Source: Posidonia oceanica
Taxonomy: Eukaryota; Streptophyta; Magnoliopsida; Alismatales; Posidoniaceae
NCBI GenBank assembly: GCA_037176725.1
Contig: JAZBRS010000029.1
Location: 121,553,001-121,617,000 of the forward strand
Length of the DNA: 64,000 nucleotides
Direction: 5' to 3'
A model generated the notes under the pieces. The model was not told the DNA's origin. It saw nothing but the letters and a program-made list of their open reading frames with translations, and did no database searches. This document shows positions 24,819 through 36,790 of this stretch, in pieces (the first letter of the stretch is position 1; each line of letters begins with the position of its first letter). The translations under genes were made by a program, and so were the position numbers.

Positions 24819-25315
24819 TGTTAGAAATAGGGATCAAAACCATTGGAATTTTATATATTAAAATTCATATATCCAAGATCGAATCATGACAAATCATCAC
24901 AAAATAGAGTATGTGCGGAAGCGTACCTGAATCCATGTGAAAAAACCATAGGTATTCTTGATCACCAACCTAGATCTGGTCTTCCAAGCCTCTAAGCCCT
25001 CTTTTCTTCTTCAAACTCAAGATGGGGTGAGAGAGAAGGGAGACTATGATATATCATGTGTACTTAGGGTTTGGGGACCAAGAGTCCAAGACCCCTTTTA
25101 TAGAATTCCATAAAAACACATATTTCCAATTTAGCCTATCAACAAATGGTAATATATCCAAATAGTCTCTACACATAAGACCCACATCACTTAAGATGTC
25201 AATTGGCTCAACCCAAACCAAATAGATCACTTTTAGTGAACCTAATCATAAAATAACCTATAATACTTTAATTGATTTTATATTAGCTCATATATTATTG
25301 GATTTTAACCCAACA
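24819..25315 (-). repeat. Copia A 5' LTR
   Basis: This 497-bp LTR starts TGTTGGGTTAAAATCC on the minus strand and ends TCTAACA next to the primer site. It is slightly longer than its partner because of small insertions. Confidence 0.92.
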
Positions 25316-25320
25316 TATTC

Positions 25321-25715
25321 ATCTAAAAGTATTTACATTGGATCATTTGCATTTGAGAATTCATGATTTGCATTAGCGATTTCTTCAAAATTGTTAGTTA
25401 TTGTGTATGTTTTTTTGTAATTACCATAGTAATTCATTTACAAAAAATGAATTCATCTTAAAATAGGAATTCCTCTAATAATATCATAAGTTCATCCTAT
25501 TACCAGATAATTTTTTTTTGTTTACCAAAGAAATTTCTTTAGTTTCCAAAAGAATTCTTTGGTTACTGAAGAAATACTTCTAACTACCATATGAATTCAT
25601 GCTATTACCAAAAAAAATCTTATGATACTAGAATTCCTTCTATTACCAGAGAAATGCTTTTTATTACCAAATTAATTCATCATATTACCATATGAATTTG
25701 TAGTGTTACAATATG
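25321..25715. repeat. 21-bp minisatellite, right part, beyond Copia A
   Basis: From about 25430 the sequence resolves into degenerate 21-bp units beginning ATTACCA or GTTACTG and often containing GAATTC. It is clearest at 25500-25715. The same unit occurs at 18835-18903, so Copia A split one array. Confidence 0.65.
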
Positions 25716-25759
25716 AATACAATTTCTCATTTATTCATTCATTAACTTTTATTCTCTAT

Positions 25760-26465
25760 TACTGTGTAGTATTTAAGATGGTGAAGAAATCATTAGTTTG
25801 TGGATCCTCACAAGATGTAGATGAGCCAAAAAGAAGAGAAAGAAAGAAACTAGTTAAAGATGGTGAAGGAGGTATTCTTTACTTAAGATATTTTTCTAAA
25901 TTGTAATGTTTTGTTACATTTGCAAACGATGTTTGTCTAATAATTTATTTATTACTTTGTAGTTGTAGATGTGTATCTCATAAATGCATAATGAGATACT
26001 ATGTTGACAACATGAATGGACTCAAATTGACAACGACATAGGTGAAAAGACTAAGTGATACACCCTTTGGGAGTCTCCTAAATGTTGGTACAATGAAAGT
26101 AAATCAATTATTGTTGGATGACCTTTATGGTCATTACAAAGGAGACAAAAACTTCCTAGTAGCAGGGAAGTTGATAAAGTTTACAGTTAATGATATTGGA
26201 GGGATTCTTAGGCTGGTTGCAATGGATTCTTTGTCATGCTAGACAAGGTTGATTATAACTAGTCAATTATTGGAAGAAAGTACTATTCTAGGAACATAAT
26301 GAAAAAAGGTAAAAGAGATAATATCCTGGAAAGAATGAAGACCGTCAAAAACTCTGATGCAACTGTTGATTTTGTATGGTTGTGGATAATGCTAATGTTT
26401 GCATGCTTTTTGGCTCCTCACGTGGCTTATGATGCCCCAAAAGCACTATTTCGCTACATGGATTA
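25760..26465 (+). pseudogene. Degenerate transposon-derived ORF pieces
   Basis: Short plus-strand pieces encode KPKRRERKKLVKDGEGG-like sequence (about 25820), then TPFGSLLNVGTMKVNQLLLDDL...GKLIKFTVNDIGGIL (26042-26242), then APHVAYDAPKALFRYMD (about 26410). The middle piece resembles the plant-mobile-domain-like/DUF1985-like segment found in plant Mutator-like ORFs that also carry Ulp1 proteases. No Ulp1 domain is visible here. Stops separate the pieces, so this is a remnant. Family assignment is weak. Confidence 0.35.
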
Positions 26466-26747
26466 GAAACTTCTAACATATAGATTTATTTATACACAAA
26501 TTCAATGTTTCTCTATGAGTTATAACAAGTTATAATAAGTACATTCTAAATTCAGTACTTAGGAATTTCAAAATCACTTGATTTTTGATATACAAGTATT
26601 TTAAATAGTTTCGATCATATCTAGTAGCTTAGATTTTTAATTCAATGGTTAGATATTGAGATATAAAATGTTGTTCTTAAATACTTAAAATGAGGACTGC
26701 CCTTAATGGAAGCTGATTATATATATATACATATATATAGGGAAATT

Positions 26748-26910
26748 CTATGGTACCATGGGGTGATCTCACATAATTGTAACTACCTATTAGTAGTTAC
26801 AATGGTTTATTTGCAACTATAAATCTCACCATCCATATGCTTGGATAAATGGTCAAGATTGAAAGTTTTGGTACCCAACAAAATTTTTGGTACCCATGTG
26901 GGTACCATAG
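26748..26910. mobile_element. Small inverted-repeat element, MITE-like
   Basis: The ends CTATGGTACCATGGGG (26748 onward) and CCCATGTGGGTACCATAG (ending 26910) are imperfect inverted repeats about 163 bp apart. AT dinucleotide runs flank both sides. There is no coding capacity. A target duplication cannot be defined in the AT runs. Confidence 0.45.
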
Positions 26911-27829
26911 ACACAACTATATATATATAATCTATAGATCAATATTTCGTAGATATCATCAAGATTTTCAGAAGTTCATCTATACCACTGAAAATCTTAA
27001 AAATAATTATAGATGCTATCAAGTTATTGCTTGAGTTAGCAAAAGAAAGAACATTTCATTTGTTTTCCTAACATTGTTAAATTTCAAACACCTATTCCAT
27101 TACTACTCCTGCCTACAAAAATCTTAAACCCTTAAATTAAAAAATTAGAATTAAACATGTAAAAGCCTTAAACCCTTAAAAATGGCAATCCTCCAAATTC
27201 AAGAGTGTTGTAATAGGGGTAGATAAATAATATTTAAGGGGTAAGTTGATTTTTAAATTAGGATATAACCAGACGTTGACAATAATGTCATTTATGGTTT
27301 TAGTTTATATGCATGAACTTTGAAAATCTTGATGGTATCTACGGAATTTTGACATTATATTCGAATATGCATGGAAAATATATGTTAATCTCAACACTAT
27401 ATTCATAATTACATATGAATTCTTTCGTTTGCCAATAATGCGTAACTATATATATTATAATTTGTTTTGTTCTTTTATTCTGGAATATGTGTGTGACGAT
27501 TGCTAACGAGGTTCTCCTATGATAATTAACGGACTCTCATCAGAAGTAGTCCGAGAGAAGTTCGAACAATAAAAATCCACGATAATACCCCGAGATTTGT
27601 TGGAAATTATAAATTCCATGTGGGGTGAAAAAAGAACTCGCGAACAAAATAGCATGCTTGGTGGGACTTCTCTTCCTCGGACGGTTGACACACGTAAACC
27701 AGAAGGTGCCTATGACAACCAAGGTACCTCCTTGGCTCATGCTCGTCGAGCTTGAAAAGATGGCAACTGAGGCTCAACAACAGCACAACCGACCAAGTCC
27801 TCTACATGACATTGGCCAATCGAGTACAT
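26911..27829. other. AT-rich stretch, then a possible Ty3-type leader remnant
   Basis: Nothing is recognised to about 27480. Near 27640-27665 the sequence AGCATGCTTGGTGGGACT resembles a decayed plant Ty3 primer-site region, followed by a short plus-strand open piece (ATGGCAACTGAGGCTCAACAA, about 27760). This is weak and could be chance. Confidence 0.2.
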
Positions 27830-27968
27830 AGTGATTGAGAACATACTGATCAATGACAGACCAATTGAGGACACACCGATCAAAGACATTGATTGATGAC
27901 GTTGATCGAGGACATGCCTATTGCTGACAGGTTGATTGACGACATCAATCATGGACATACCAATTGAT
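27830..27968. repeat. 15-bp minisatellite, left part
   Basis: Degenerate units of the form GATCGATGACATACC run up to the Copia B insertion. They continue on the far side at 56283. The last five bases, TTGAT, pair with TCGAT at 56283-56287 as a near-perfect target duplication. Confidence 0.75.
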
Positions 27969-29082
27969 TGTTAGGATTTTAGGCTTCTCTAGAGGAGGGT
28001 GAATAGAGATTTAAGGAAAAGTATAGAATTTAAAATACATATTCAACAAACACAAGCAATATATAAGTAAATGAAATAAAGTGAGGGATTTGGATATTAA
28101 ACTATAAGTATATAAAGAAGGGGATGAGAGAAATTAATGTGCACAGTGATTTATAGTGGTTCAATCTCCCATGCTTAGTTCACTCCTCGAGAACCCCTTT
28201 AGTTTCCTTAATCCGATCTTGTTCTGGGCCAAGATCCCATCGTTATACTCCTTGACGAATCCTCACCAAGCTCCGCAAAAACCACGGCCTTTCCTTTTCA
28301 CAACCGAAGAAGAACTTACACTAGAATGGAAAGATTTATAACTCTCAACTCTTTTCTACAATCTTCCAAACTCTCTTTTGCCAAGGTGAATAAGGCTGCA
28401 AATGAAGCTCTGTTGCTTGGGAATTCCTCTTACAAGATGGGAATGGAATGCTTAGAAAATGATGGGAATTGAAGCTCTACAATGTATGTTCTATTTTGTG
28501 TCAAATAGGGTGCCTATATATAGTAATCAAGGGTAAAAAGTGTGTGCTAACGTCTATATTTTTACCTTAATGGCTAGTCCATCGGCATACTAAAAATAAT
28601 TCGATCGACCGATTTCCCATTGATGTTTACAACAGACAAGCAATTCGGTAGACCAAAAGTAGTTCGGTGTGCCGAATTGGTTCTCGGTTGTAAACACAGA
28701 ATGCCTAGATTTCGGTATATTGAAAATGTTTGGTATGTCGAAATGCCCTATTTAAGCCCTATACTAAATGTTTTCAATGAATGTTTGGTTTTGAGGCTAT
28801 GGCTATTTTCCTAAGACACTATGGGGGTATTTGGGAGATTATTACATGTTCTTACAACATATTACATTTACATGACACTTAAATTACAATAAAAACTTGG
28901 TCTCCAATTTTCAATATATTTGACTTGAACTGCCTTAATCTTCCACAGAGATATTTTCTTTGCCAATTTTGCCTTCTTCTTTTTTCAAAGTCTATGAGAA
29001 CTCTTCCTTGACCTATTAAGAAGATTAACTCACAAATATGTTTTGTTATCATCAAAATAGAGATGAAGCAAATTTGCTAACA
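27969..29082 (-). repeat. Copia B 3' LTR
   Basis: This 1,114-bp LTR starts TGTTAGCAAATTTGC on the minus strand and ends CCTAACA. A TATA box (CTATATATAG, 28514-28523) precedes R/U5. Upstream in U3 lies an array of TTCGG..CCGAA palindromes (28590-28745). Confidence 0.88.
28590..28745. promoter_or_regulatory. Palindrome array in Copia B U3 (left LTR)
   Basis: Sites include TTCGATCGACCGAT (28600-28613), TTCGGTGTGCCGAA (28663-28676, perfect hairpin), TTTCGGTATATTGAAA (28710-28725) and TTGGTATGTCGAAA (28730-28743). They lie 70-230 bp upstream of the TATA box on the transcribed strand. The right LTR has the same array (55790-55945). Confidence 0.6.
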
Positions 29083-30574
29083 ATCTCTCTCTTTTTGATG
29101 ATAACAAAAATCACAAATATTTCACAGCTATAGAAATGGCTCTCCCTTGGAATATGCATAAAGATATGTCAATAAAAACCTCAATGCTCCCTCTAACTAT
29201 ATGAGTCCAATATAAAATATCAAAAATATATAATCAAAGTTAAAAACACAAAAAAAATTGCTTGAGCAATGACTCATCCACCATCTTACCTTACATTAAC
29301 ATGATAAGCTCAAAACATAGTTTTGGAAAACCCATCCTTATTCTTCTCATCCTTTTTGTCATAAGCAAAAAGAATATACGGCATAAATCTAAAGAAATAT
29401 AAGCAATATAAGTAAGAGTATTATCAAAAGGTAAATGATATTCAATAAGCATCCAAATCAACTTTTATAAGATATTCAATAAGAATCATCAAAATCAACT
29501 TTCAATAAAAATCAACTTCATATGGTAAATAATATTCAATAGACATCAAAATCAACTTTTATAAGAAACTAATTATTGGATCTATACCAATTGTTAGGTC
29601 TATAGGCATCAAGATCAACTTTTATATGAAAGATATTCTATCATAATCATATGATGGAAAATATATTCAATATGCTCATCCTATCAACAAGCATGGGTAA
29701 AGAGAATTTTTTAATAAAGCTCCTCCTTTCATCAAGCATGTGTGAAAAGAATAGTTCAGTGGAAATCTATACACATTATAGCAAAAGATGTATCATTGAA
29801 AGCATAGGCACAAACTCAAATTTTAAGTACTAATTTCAATAACATCATGAGTAAGAATATATAGTTTTGAAAAACTCTCATTTCCTTTTTGACATGAGCA
29901 AAAATATATAACCAGATGTTAACATAATCAGGACAGAGAATCACATTAATCCATAATCCAAACATGATAAAAAAATAAAGCACTATAGTCTGTAATAAGA
30001 TAAGATATGTCGATCAAGTACAATCACATATAAAATTGATAAGATTTCTTCATTAGGTTCAATCGTGCATGTATTGATGCATATAATCAATCAAAAATTT
30101 GATCAAATGCGTAAGATACCAATAATCAGTATAATCACAAGCCATGGTTAACATTTCAAATAATTTTTTTTACAAGAAATCAATAATTTATTTTGAATCA
30201 AAAGATTCAAATTGCCAGACATTTCGGTAGACCGAAGAAATTCGGCAAACCGAAATCTAGGTAAGAATATAAGCACATAATAATTCAATACAAATTGACA
30301 TAAAATTTTAAAAAATCATATAAAATCATGTTAATTGAATTTGAGATATATTCTATCCAAAATTTTCATTAAGCAAAATGTTTTAAAAAAAACTTATATA
30401 GAATCATGTTTTAACATAAAGTAATTAAAATATACTCTTTCAATGGGATTACCAATATTTATCAATGTTTCAAAGTCCCATGTTCCTTCTCCTCCTTGGT
30501 GTTATCAAGCACTTGGAACAAGTAGAGATTTTGTACCCACTTTATCTTGTTCCAAAAGTGTTAGTCAAAGGAAT
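29083..30574 (-). other. Copia B non-coding region between gag and the 3' LTR
   Basis: AT-rich sequence with no open frame of note. It holds one more TTCGGTAGACCGAA-like palindrome pair near 30222-30262. Just downstream of gag the minus strand has short stop-broken pieces (about 30570-30440) that look like the decayed end of the coding region. Confidence 0.5.
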
Positions 30575-31725
30575 TCACTTATTTTTAACTTTTGGATTCC
30601 ATCTTCCATTTACTACTTTTTTAATGACAAATTCAAATTTTTCATTAATTTTAGCTCTAACAAAACCATTTTCATATGGAATAATCTTTCTATGCACATT
30701 TTCACTTCTATGCTTCCTTACAACAAAAGATTTCTTCTTAAGTGTAAACTTACTAACATCATTAAGCAAACTTTCACTTTTGACTTTTAATGATGCAATG
30801 TCATTTTCTAAAACATCAATTTTACCTTTCATGATATTCAATTCATTTTTCAAGTCATCATTTTTTATTTCAAATGCTTTATTCTTATTTCTTAATTCAT
30901 CATTTTCATTTGTAATCATTTCTTGTTCAAGAGATATATCAACAAAACTTTGGTTTATACTTTTGCATTTAACATTCAAAAATCTATATTTCAAGTAAAG
31001 ATCAGTAAAAGCATCAAGTAGTTCATCTATAGAAAAATCAACAACACTATCTAGAGATGACACCTCATTAAGTTTTGCCATAAAGCATGTGTGAGCAACT
31101 TCACCATCGGATGAGATTTCCTCATCAGTTGAAGAGTCACTATCATCCCAAGTTGCTTGGAGAGCCTTCTTTTTCTTGTCTTTTCTTTTGTTCTTTTTGT
31201 CCTTCTTTTGAACTCTTCTTTCCTTCAAGAAATCCTTGAACTTGTGAGAGATGAGAGCAAGATCATCCTCCGAATCATCTGACTTGAAAGAGGCTTTAAA
31301 TGTCATACTCTTCTTCTTTTGAACATCTTCAAATTCCTTCTCTTTCATTTGTACTTCATAGGAAGTGAGATTTGCTATGAGGCTTTCTAAGGAGTACGTA
31401 GAGAGATTCATTGCTTCTTCAATTGCGGTGGTTTTCTTCTCCCATTCTAGAGTAAGAGATCTATGAACCTTTCTAATTAAATCACTTTCAGAATAACATT
31501 TACTGAGAGATTGCAAATTATTAGTGATCTTACTAAATCTTGTAAACATATCACCAATAGATTCATATGGTTGCATTTTAAACATTTCATACTTATGAAC
31601 AAACATATTTATCTTAGTTTCTTTTACTTGACTTGTTCCTTCATGTGTAATTTCTAAAACATGCCATGCTTCATGAGATGTGCTACAATTTGAGATACGA
31701 TTGAATTGTTCTTGACTAATAGTAC
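30575..31725 (-). pseudogene. Copia B gag, main part (C-terminal side of the element 1 insertion)
   Basis: Gag packages the element RNA. The minus-strand frame opens by splitting a Copia gag with FVHKYEMFKMQPYESI, LSKCYSESDLIRKV and SLESLIANLTSYEVQM, the UBN2-type gag core. A Lys-rich stretch (about residues 130-148) and a long predicted coiled coil rich in NDDLKNELN-type sequence (about residues 225-295) follow. No CCHC knuckle is present. The protein frame continues on the other side of element 1 (54860-55090); the junction lies at the AGTAC target site. Confidence 0.85.
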
Positions 31726-34700
31726 TGTTGACACCCCATTTTGACAGGCTGGATCGTTTGGAGCCTTCCGGTGGCTGCTGGACCCGAATCTAGACCCAAA
31801 TCCGCGCTTTCCTCTCCTTCTTTCCCTTCAAAACAAGCCCAAACTCAACCTAGGATTACCCCCCTTTCCCGAACCTGAAAGCCAACCAAAATCCATAGGA
31901 AAACTCACCCCTGATGACTTAGCAAGCCCACCAAAAAGCCTTCAAAATCTCAAACCAGACCCCTCCCAAAAACCCTAGGAAACTTAGGCAAAACTACCCT
32001 TTTTCTACACCTCAAAACCCCTCCAAAACTTCCTCAAAATCAAACCAAAACCCTGGGACCAAAACTAGAAACCCTAGACCCCGCGCCCGCCAAGTTTCAC
32101 CCCTTTCCGAGACCTCTAAGCCTCCCTTTTGCACAAATTATCGTTTTCTCTCTCTGGGATTATCGTTTTCTCTCTCCTCTCTCTCTCCTGATTATCGTCT
32201 CTCTTTTCATCCCCTTCTTGTCCTTTTTCTGGCTTGGCTGTGGGCCCCCTTTGTACTCCTGCCCTTTCTCTATCTTATTCCTATTTTTATTTTATTTTTA
32301 GCATTTTCCCTGAATTTTAAAAATCTTTTCCCTCAAACCTATCTCTTTCCCCTTTTATTCTCTTTTTTCCCCTTTTCTTCTTCTTTTCCTTTTCCTTCTT
32401 CTCTCTTTTGCAAAAACCCATAAAAATCCTTAAAAATCTGTAAAACCCCAGAACATAAAAGAAACAAATCAGAATTCCAAGAAAAGCAACTAAAAAACAT
32501 TAAACAAATGATTAAAAACTCAAACTTAACTAAATCAAGCTAAAAAGAAAACCAAGCATGCAAACTAAAAAATGCAAAACAAACTAAAAGAAAATACTGT
32601 AAAATCAAGTAAAAAACTGAAATAAAGTCAGAACCTACCAAAAATAAAAACCCCACTAAAAGAATTAAAAAACAAACCCTAAAGAGAAGAATTAAAAATC
32701 AAACACTAAAACAAGTAATTAAAGGAGGCAAAAGACCTAACCTAATAAGCATAAGAAAAACAACATAAAAACTTAATTAAAAAGGAAAAGGAAAATACAG
32801 TTGAAAGACTTAAAAACACTTAATCAAACCAGAAAAATCCAACTAAAAAACATCAAGAAGAATTAACAAATAAAAATCAAAAGCATAGTTCAAAAGACTT
32901 AAGGAAGAAAAAACATAAAAGACTAGAACTAAAAAGCCCAAAACCCTTTTTAATTAATATGAAAATAAATCCTAAAAATCCTAACTAACATCCTAAAATA
33001 CTTAACAAGAAAACACAATTTTAAAAACAATTTAAAAAGATTTAACCAACACCTAATCAAGTGGAAAACAAATTAAAAACAAAATAAAACCCTAAAACCC
33101 TAATCAAGCCTAAAACATATTAATTAACCCCAAAACAGTCATTAAAAAATTTTAATTACAACCCTAACCCACAACACAACCTTTCTAGTATATTTATTTA
33201 TTTTAACTTATTTTTTTCTAATTTTATTTCCCTCCTTCTTTCCCTCTTTCTTTCTTTCTTCCTTTTTATTTTTTTCTTTTCTTCCTTACTGGGCTCATCA
33301 GCCCGTTACCCCGTTTTTTTTCTTTTTTTTTCAAACCTCGGCCCGGCCCGCAGCTACAGTCCTCCTTCATCCTCCTTCCCTCTCCCGCGTTGCAGAGCTA
33401 CAGTGGTCGCCGCCTGCAGCTCTGCCCAGCCTGCCACCTCCTGCTCGAGCAGGGCTGGCGTGCGCCGAAGCTTCGTCCTTGCTCCTGCCGTGGCCTCAGA
33501 CCTGCAAAGCTAAGAGAGGAATGGTCAGAATTCAGGGGAGGAAAGTCGGCAGGAGTCAGGCCTGAAACGGGAGGAGAAGAGAGGAGAAAAAGGAGAGAGT
33601 TCATCCGAGAGAAACCCCGAGCATTTCGGTGGAATCCCCAGCGAGAGAGAGGGCGGAATTTCCTCTGAAATCCACCGAGAAATTCAGACCTTCCGCCTCT
33701 TCCTTCCACAGCAAACCCAGACCCGAAACCCCCGGGGAATCCTTCAGAATTCCCCCCCCAATCTCACCCAAGCCTCCTGCAACTCCTCCCTTCCTTCCCA
33801 TAGAGAAACGAACCCACATTTCGCCTGAATCCACCTGAAATCCAGACCGAACCCAACACGAATCCCTTCTGGAATTCCCCGCACCACAGACCACTAACTC
33901 TCCCCAAACTTTGCCCAGACACTCGCCAAGATACCACCTCCCTAAGCCACCCGACCTTCAGCCTTCTCCCCCACCACAGACGAAACCTTCCACCACAAAC
34001 ACCTACGTCCGATTCTGTCCAGAATTCACTCCACCAGCAAACTTCACTCACAGCCTCCACAGACCTAACCTAACCCTCCAAACACCATCACCGAACCTCC
34101 AGCTACCCATCGGAAGCCTCCGCTCGATCCAGAGGGCGACAACCAGCTCCCCCGACCTCAGGCGACACCTGCAGCACCCAAAAATCCCATCTTCTTCCTC
34201 CAGCATCAGAGCTTCACTCCGAGCGTCCAGGAAGAACCGGAGGACTCCACGGAGCAGATCTGGGCGATCGCGAGCCGCTGACGACGCCCGCACGCTCCGG
34301 ACGATCATCGCCGGCATCTGCAGAACCCACCGACGTCGGGGAGACGCTTCGGACAGCGCAACAGGTATATTTTTCCTCCTTCAGCCTCCTCATCCTCTCC
34401 TCTTGCTTCTCCACCCCTCGAAAAGGGGTTCTGCAGCCGTTTTCGCGAAGGTCAGCGCCGTCGCTGACCTTCTTCCCCGACGAGCTCAACGCTCGTCCCG
34501 CCGCGTCGAGCTGCAGAACGACCCCCCGTCGGTCGCCCTAGCTCCGCACGGCCGCCAGGACTCCAACCGTGGTCTCCGTTTCCTCCGACAGCGCCTCCTC
34601 TCGCCGAACTGCCTTCAGGTCAGTTCAGACCTCCGGTGGCTCCTTAGCACCGCTCCAGGCCACGTCGCCGCTCGCCGGACGTCTCCCACGCTCCGCCAGG

Positions 34701-34839
34701 ACCTGGCGACTCTCCCCCGCCGGTCCGCCTCGCCGTCAGCAGCCATTTTCCCCCTTTGTCGGCCACTGGTAGCAGCTGCTACAGTGGCCGACGACCTGCG
34801 TTTCCACTGTAGCTTAATTTTCATTTAACTTAGCTATTT

Positions 34840-35700
34840 CGCCTCGTATTGCATTTTTTCATTTCAGTTTCCACCCATTTGCGTTTCAGTCCTTATTTCG
34901 TTTAATCTGCTGTTTTTCTGAATCAAAATCTTATTAAATTGCATGATCTGTTTATGGTTTTTAATATTTGCATGATAGTCCAGTTACTGTGCTTTTCAGT
35001 AGTAAAAAGTTTAAGTTTAGCCCTTCTGGTTTCAATTTTTGCATCTGAATCCTGCAGTAGATTATTTAATTTTAATGCATGAAATTTACCTTATTATATT
35101 GCATTTCAGATCCCTGTTTTTTGTCATTTTTGCATATAGGTCCATGCACTGTAGGAACTTAGCTTTCATTTTCTCATTTTGCATACTGCATTGCATTTTT
35201 TACCTTCTGGCTTTGCATATTTGCACTTAGGTCCATTTTAAATGGACAGTAGCTGTTATGCATGCATTTTAGCCTATTGTATTGCATTTTTACCCCTGTT
35301 TTTTCCAAATATTGCATTTCAGTCCTGTTCCTTGATTCCAGAGCATGTTTTCCATATAAAATTGCATATTTGACCCTTACATGATTTAAAAATCACACAT
35401 AGAGCCTTGCATCTTTCAAAAACCATGTAAAAAGACTGTTTTGCCCCTAAGTTGCATTTTAACTCCTATGCTTGCAAAATTGCATGTAGGCCCTCCACTT
35501 GCATTCCCGGACTCCCCAGAACCCCTGTTTTCTGGAAAATTTGCATTTTAGCCCATTTCTTTCTTCAAAAATGCTTTTGGATCCCTGTTCTTTCCAAATT
35601 GCTTTTCTTTGTCTTTTCTTGCTTTGCATGCATTCTGCATCCATTTAATCTTGCATTTAAGCTCCCCTTTGCATACACTAAGCACTTTTAACTCCCCTTC
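34840..35700 (+). repeat. Irregular TTGCATTT..AG phrase repeat in the LTR
   Basis: About a dozen degenerate phrases of the form TTGCATTTYAGNCCCTGTT occur at irregular 40-80 bp spacing, for example near 35098, 35140, 35300, 35325 and 35540. Many end in a pyrimidine run plus AG. The partner LTR has them at 52068-52930. Confidence 0.6.
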
Positions 35701-35949
35701 ACTTGGGAGGACCTTCAGCACACCCCTAGGACCTCCTGAACACTTAGATATGTTCTTCTCTCCTATTCTGGCCCTTCTGCTCCGAAGCTGCGATATCTTC
35801 CAATCCGACCGTTGGATCTCCTCAAGTAAGCTGCCCAGGCGACCGCGGTGAAGTGCTCTTCAGCATGGACCAAGCAGATCTCCGATCAGATTCCCGGATC
35901 TCCAGGTATGTCTTCTTGAACTCCTGCACTGCATTCATTTGCATGCCAT

Positions 35950-36790
35950 TTGCATCGTTTTGCGTCCCCTTTAGTTTTCTCGCCTCGTTTTGCGTGCCGC
36001 TTGTTTTCTCGCTCCGTTTTGCGTGCCGTTTCTTTGTCTTGCACCGTTTTGCGTGCCCTTTAGTTTTCTCGCTCCGTTTTGCGTGCTCCTAAGTTTTCTC
36101 GCTCTGTTTTGCGTGCCCTTTGGTTTTCTCGCCTCGTTTTGCGTGCTTCTAAGTTTTCTCGCTCTGTTTTGCGTGCTGCCTCTTTGTCTTGCACCGTTTT
36201 GCGTGCCCTTTGGTTTTTCTCGCCTCGTTTTGCGTGCTTCTAAGTTTTCTCGCTCTATTTTTCGTGCCGCTTCTTTGACTTGCACTGTTTTGCGTGCCCT
36301 TTAGTTTTCTCGCCTCGTTTTGCGTGCCGCTTGTTTTCTCGCTCCGTTTTGCGTGCCGCTTCTTTGTCTTGCACCGTTTTGCGTGCCCTTTAGTTTCCTC
36401 GCTCCGTTTTGCGTGCCGCTTCTTTGTCTTGCACCGTTTTGCGTGCCCTTTAGTTTCCTCGCTCCGTTTTGCGTGCTTTCAAGTTTTCTCGCTCCGTTTT
36501 GCGTGCCGCTTCTTTGCCTTGCACCGTTTTGCGTGCCCTTTAGTTTTCTCGCCTCGTTTCGCGTGCAGTCTTGTTTCCCTGCACCGTTTTGCGTGCCCTT
36601 TCGTTTTCTCGCCTCGTCTTGCGTGCCCTTGTTTTTCTTGCCCGGTTTTGCGCCCTACTTTCGTTTTCGGGCACCGTTTTGCGTTCTTGTTCCGTTCCTT
36701 GCATCATTTGCATGTCAACCTTGTTTTCGCATCTTTTCGCATCCTTGTTTCGTTCCTCGCACTGTTTTACGCTGTTTCCTCTTGCATGTC
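35950..36790 (+). repeat. 28-31-bp TTTTGCGTGCC minisatellite in the 5' LTR
   Basis: Roughly 27 units begin GTTTTGCGTGC and continue with CTTT(A/G)GTTTTCTCGC or GCTTCTTTGTCTTGCACC. The matching array in the 3' LTR (about 53180-54170) is 151 bp longer, about five units. That accounts for almost all of the LTR length difference. Confidence 0.85.

Larger units (their letters stand above)
18904..25315 (-). mobile_element. Copia A: full-length Ty1/copia element, minus strand, inactivated
   Basis: It has LTRs at 18904-19391 and 24819-25315, both TG...CA, and a perfect 5-bp target duplication TATTC (18899-18903 and 25316-25320). The tRNA-iMet primer site (TGGTATCAGA on the minus strand, 24816-24807) and a purine tract beside the left LTR (GTAGGAGAT, 19400-19392) fix the orientation. 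The domain order on the minus strand is gag, protease, integrase, reverse transcriptase, RNase H, which defines Copia. Gag is shortened, integrase has an in-frame stop and a frame break, the RT active site is altered, and a tandem duplication breaks the RT-RNase H frame. The element should therefore be dead. Confidence 0.93.

Noticed and set aside
27640..27665. A confident Ty3 primer binding site
   Set aside because: Resemblance is partial and no LTR end precedes it; left as a low-confidence note only.
35950..36790. CRISPR-like array
   Set aside because: Repeats are degenerate and contiguous without unique spacers, in a plant LTR.
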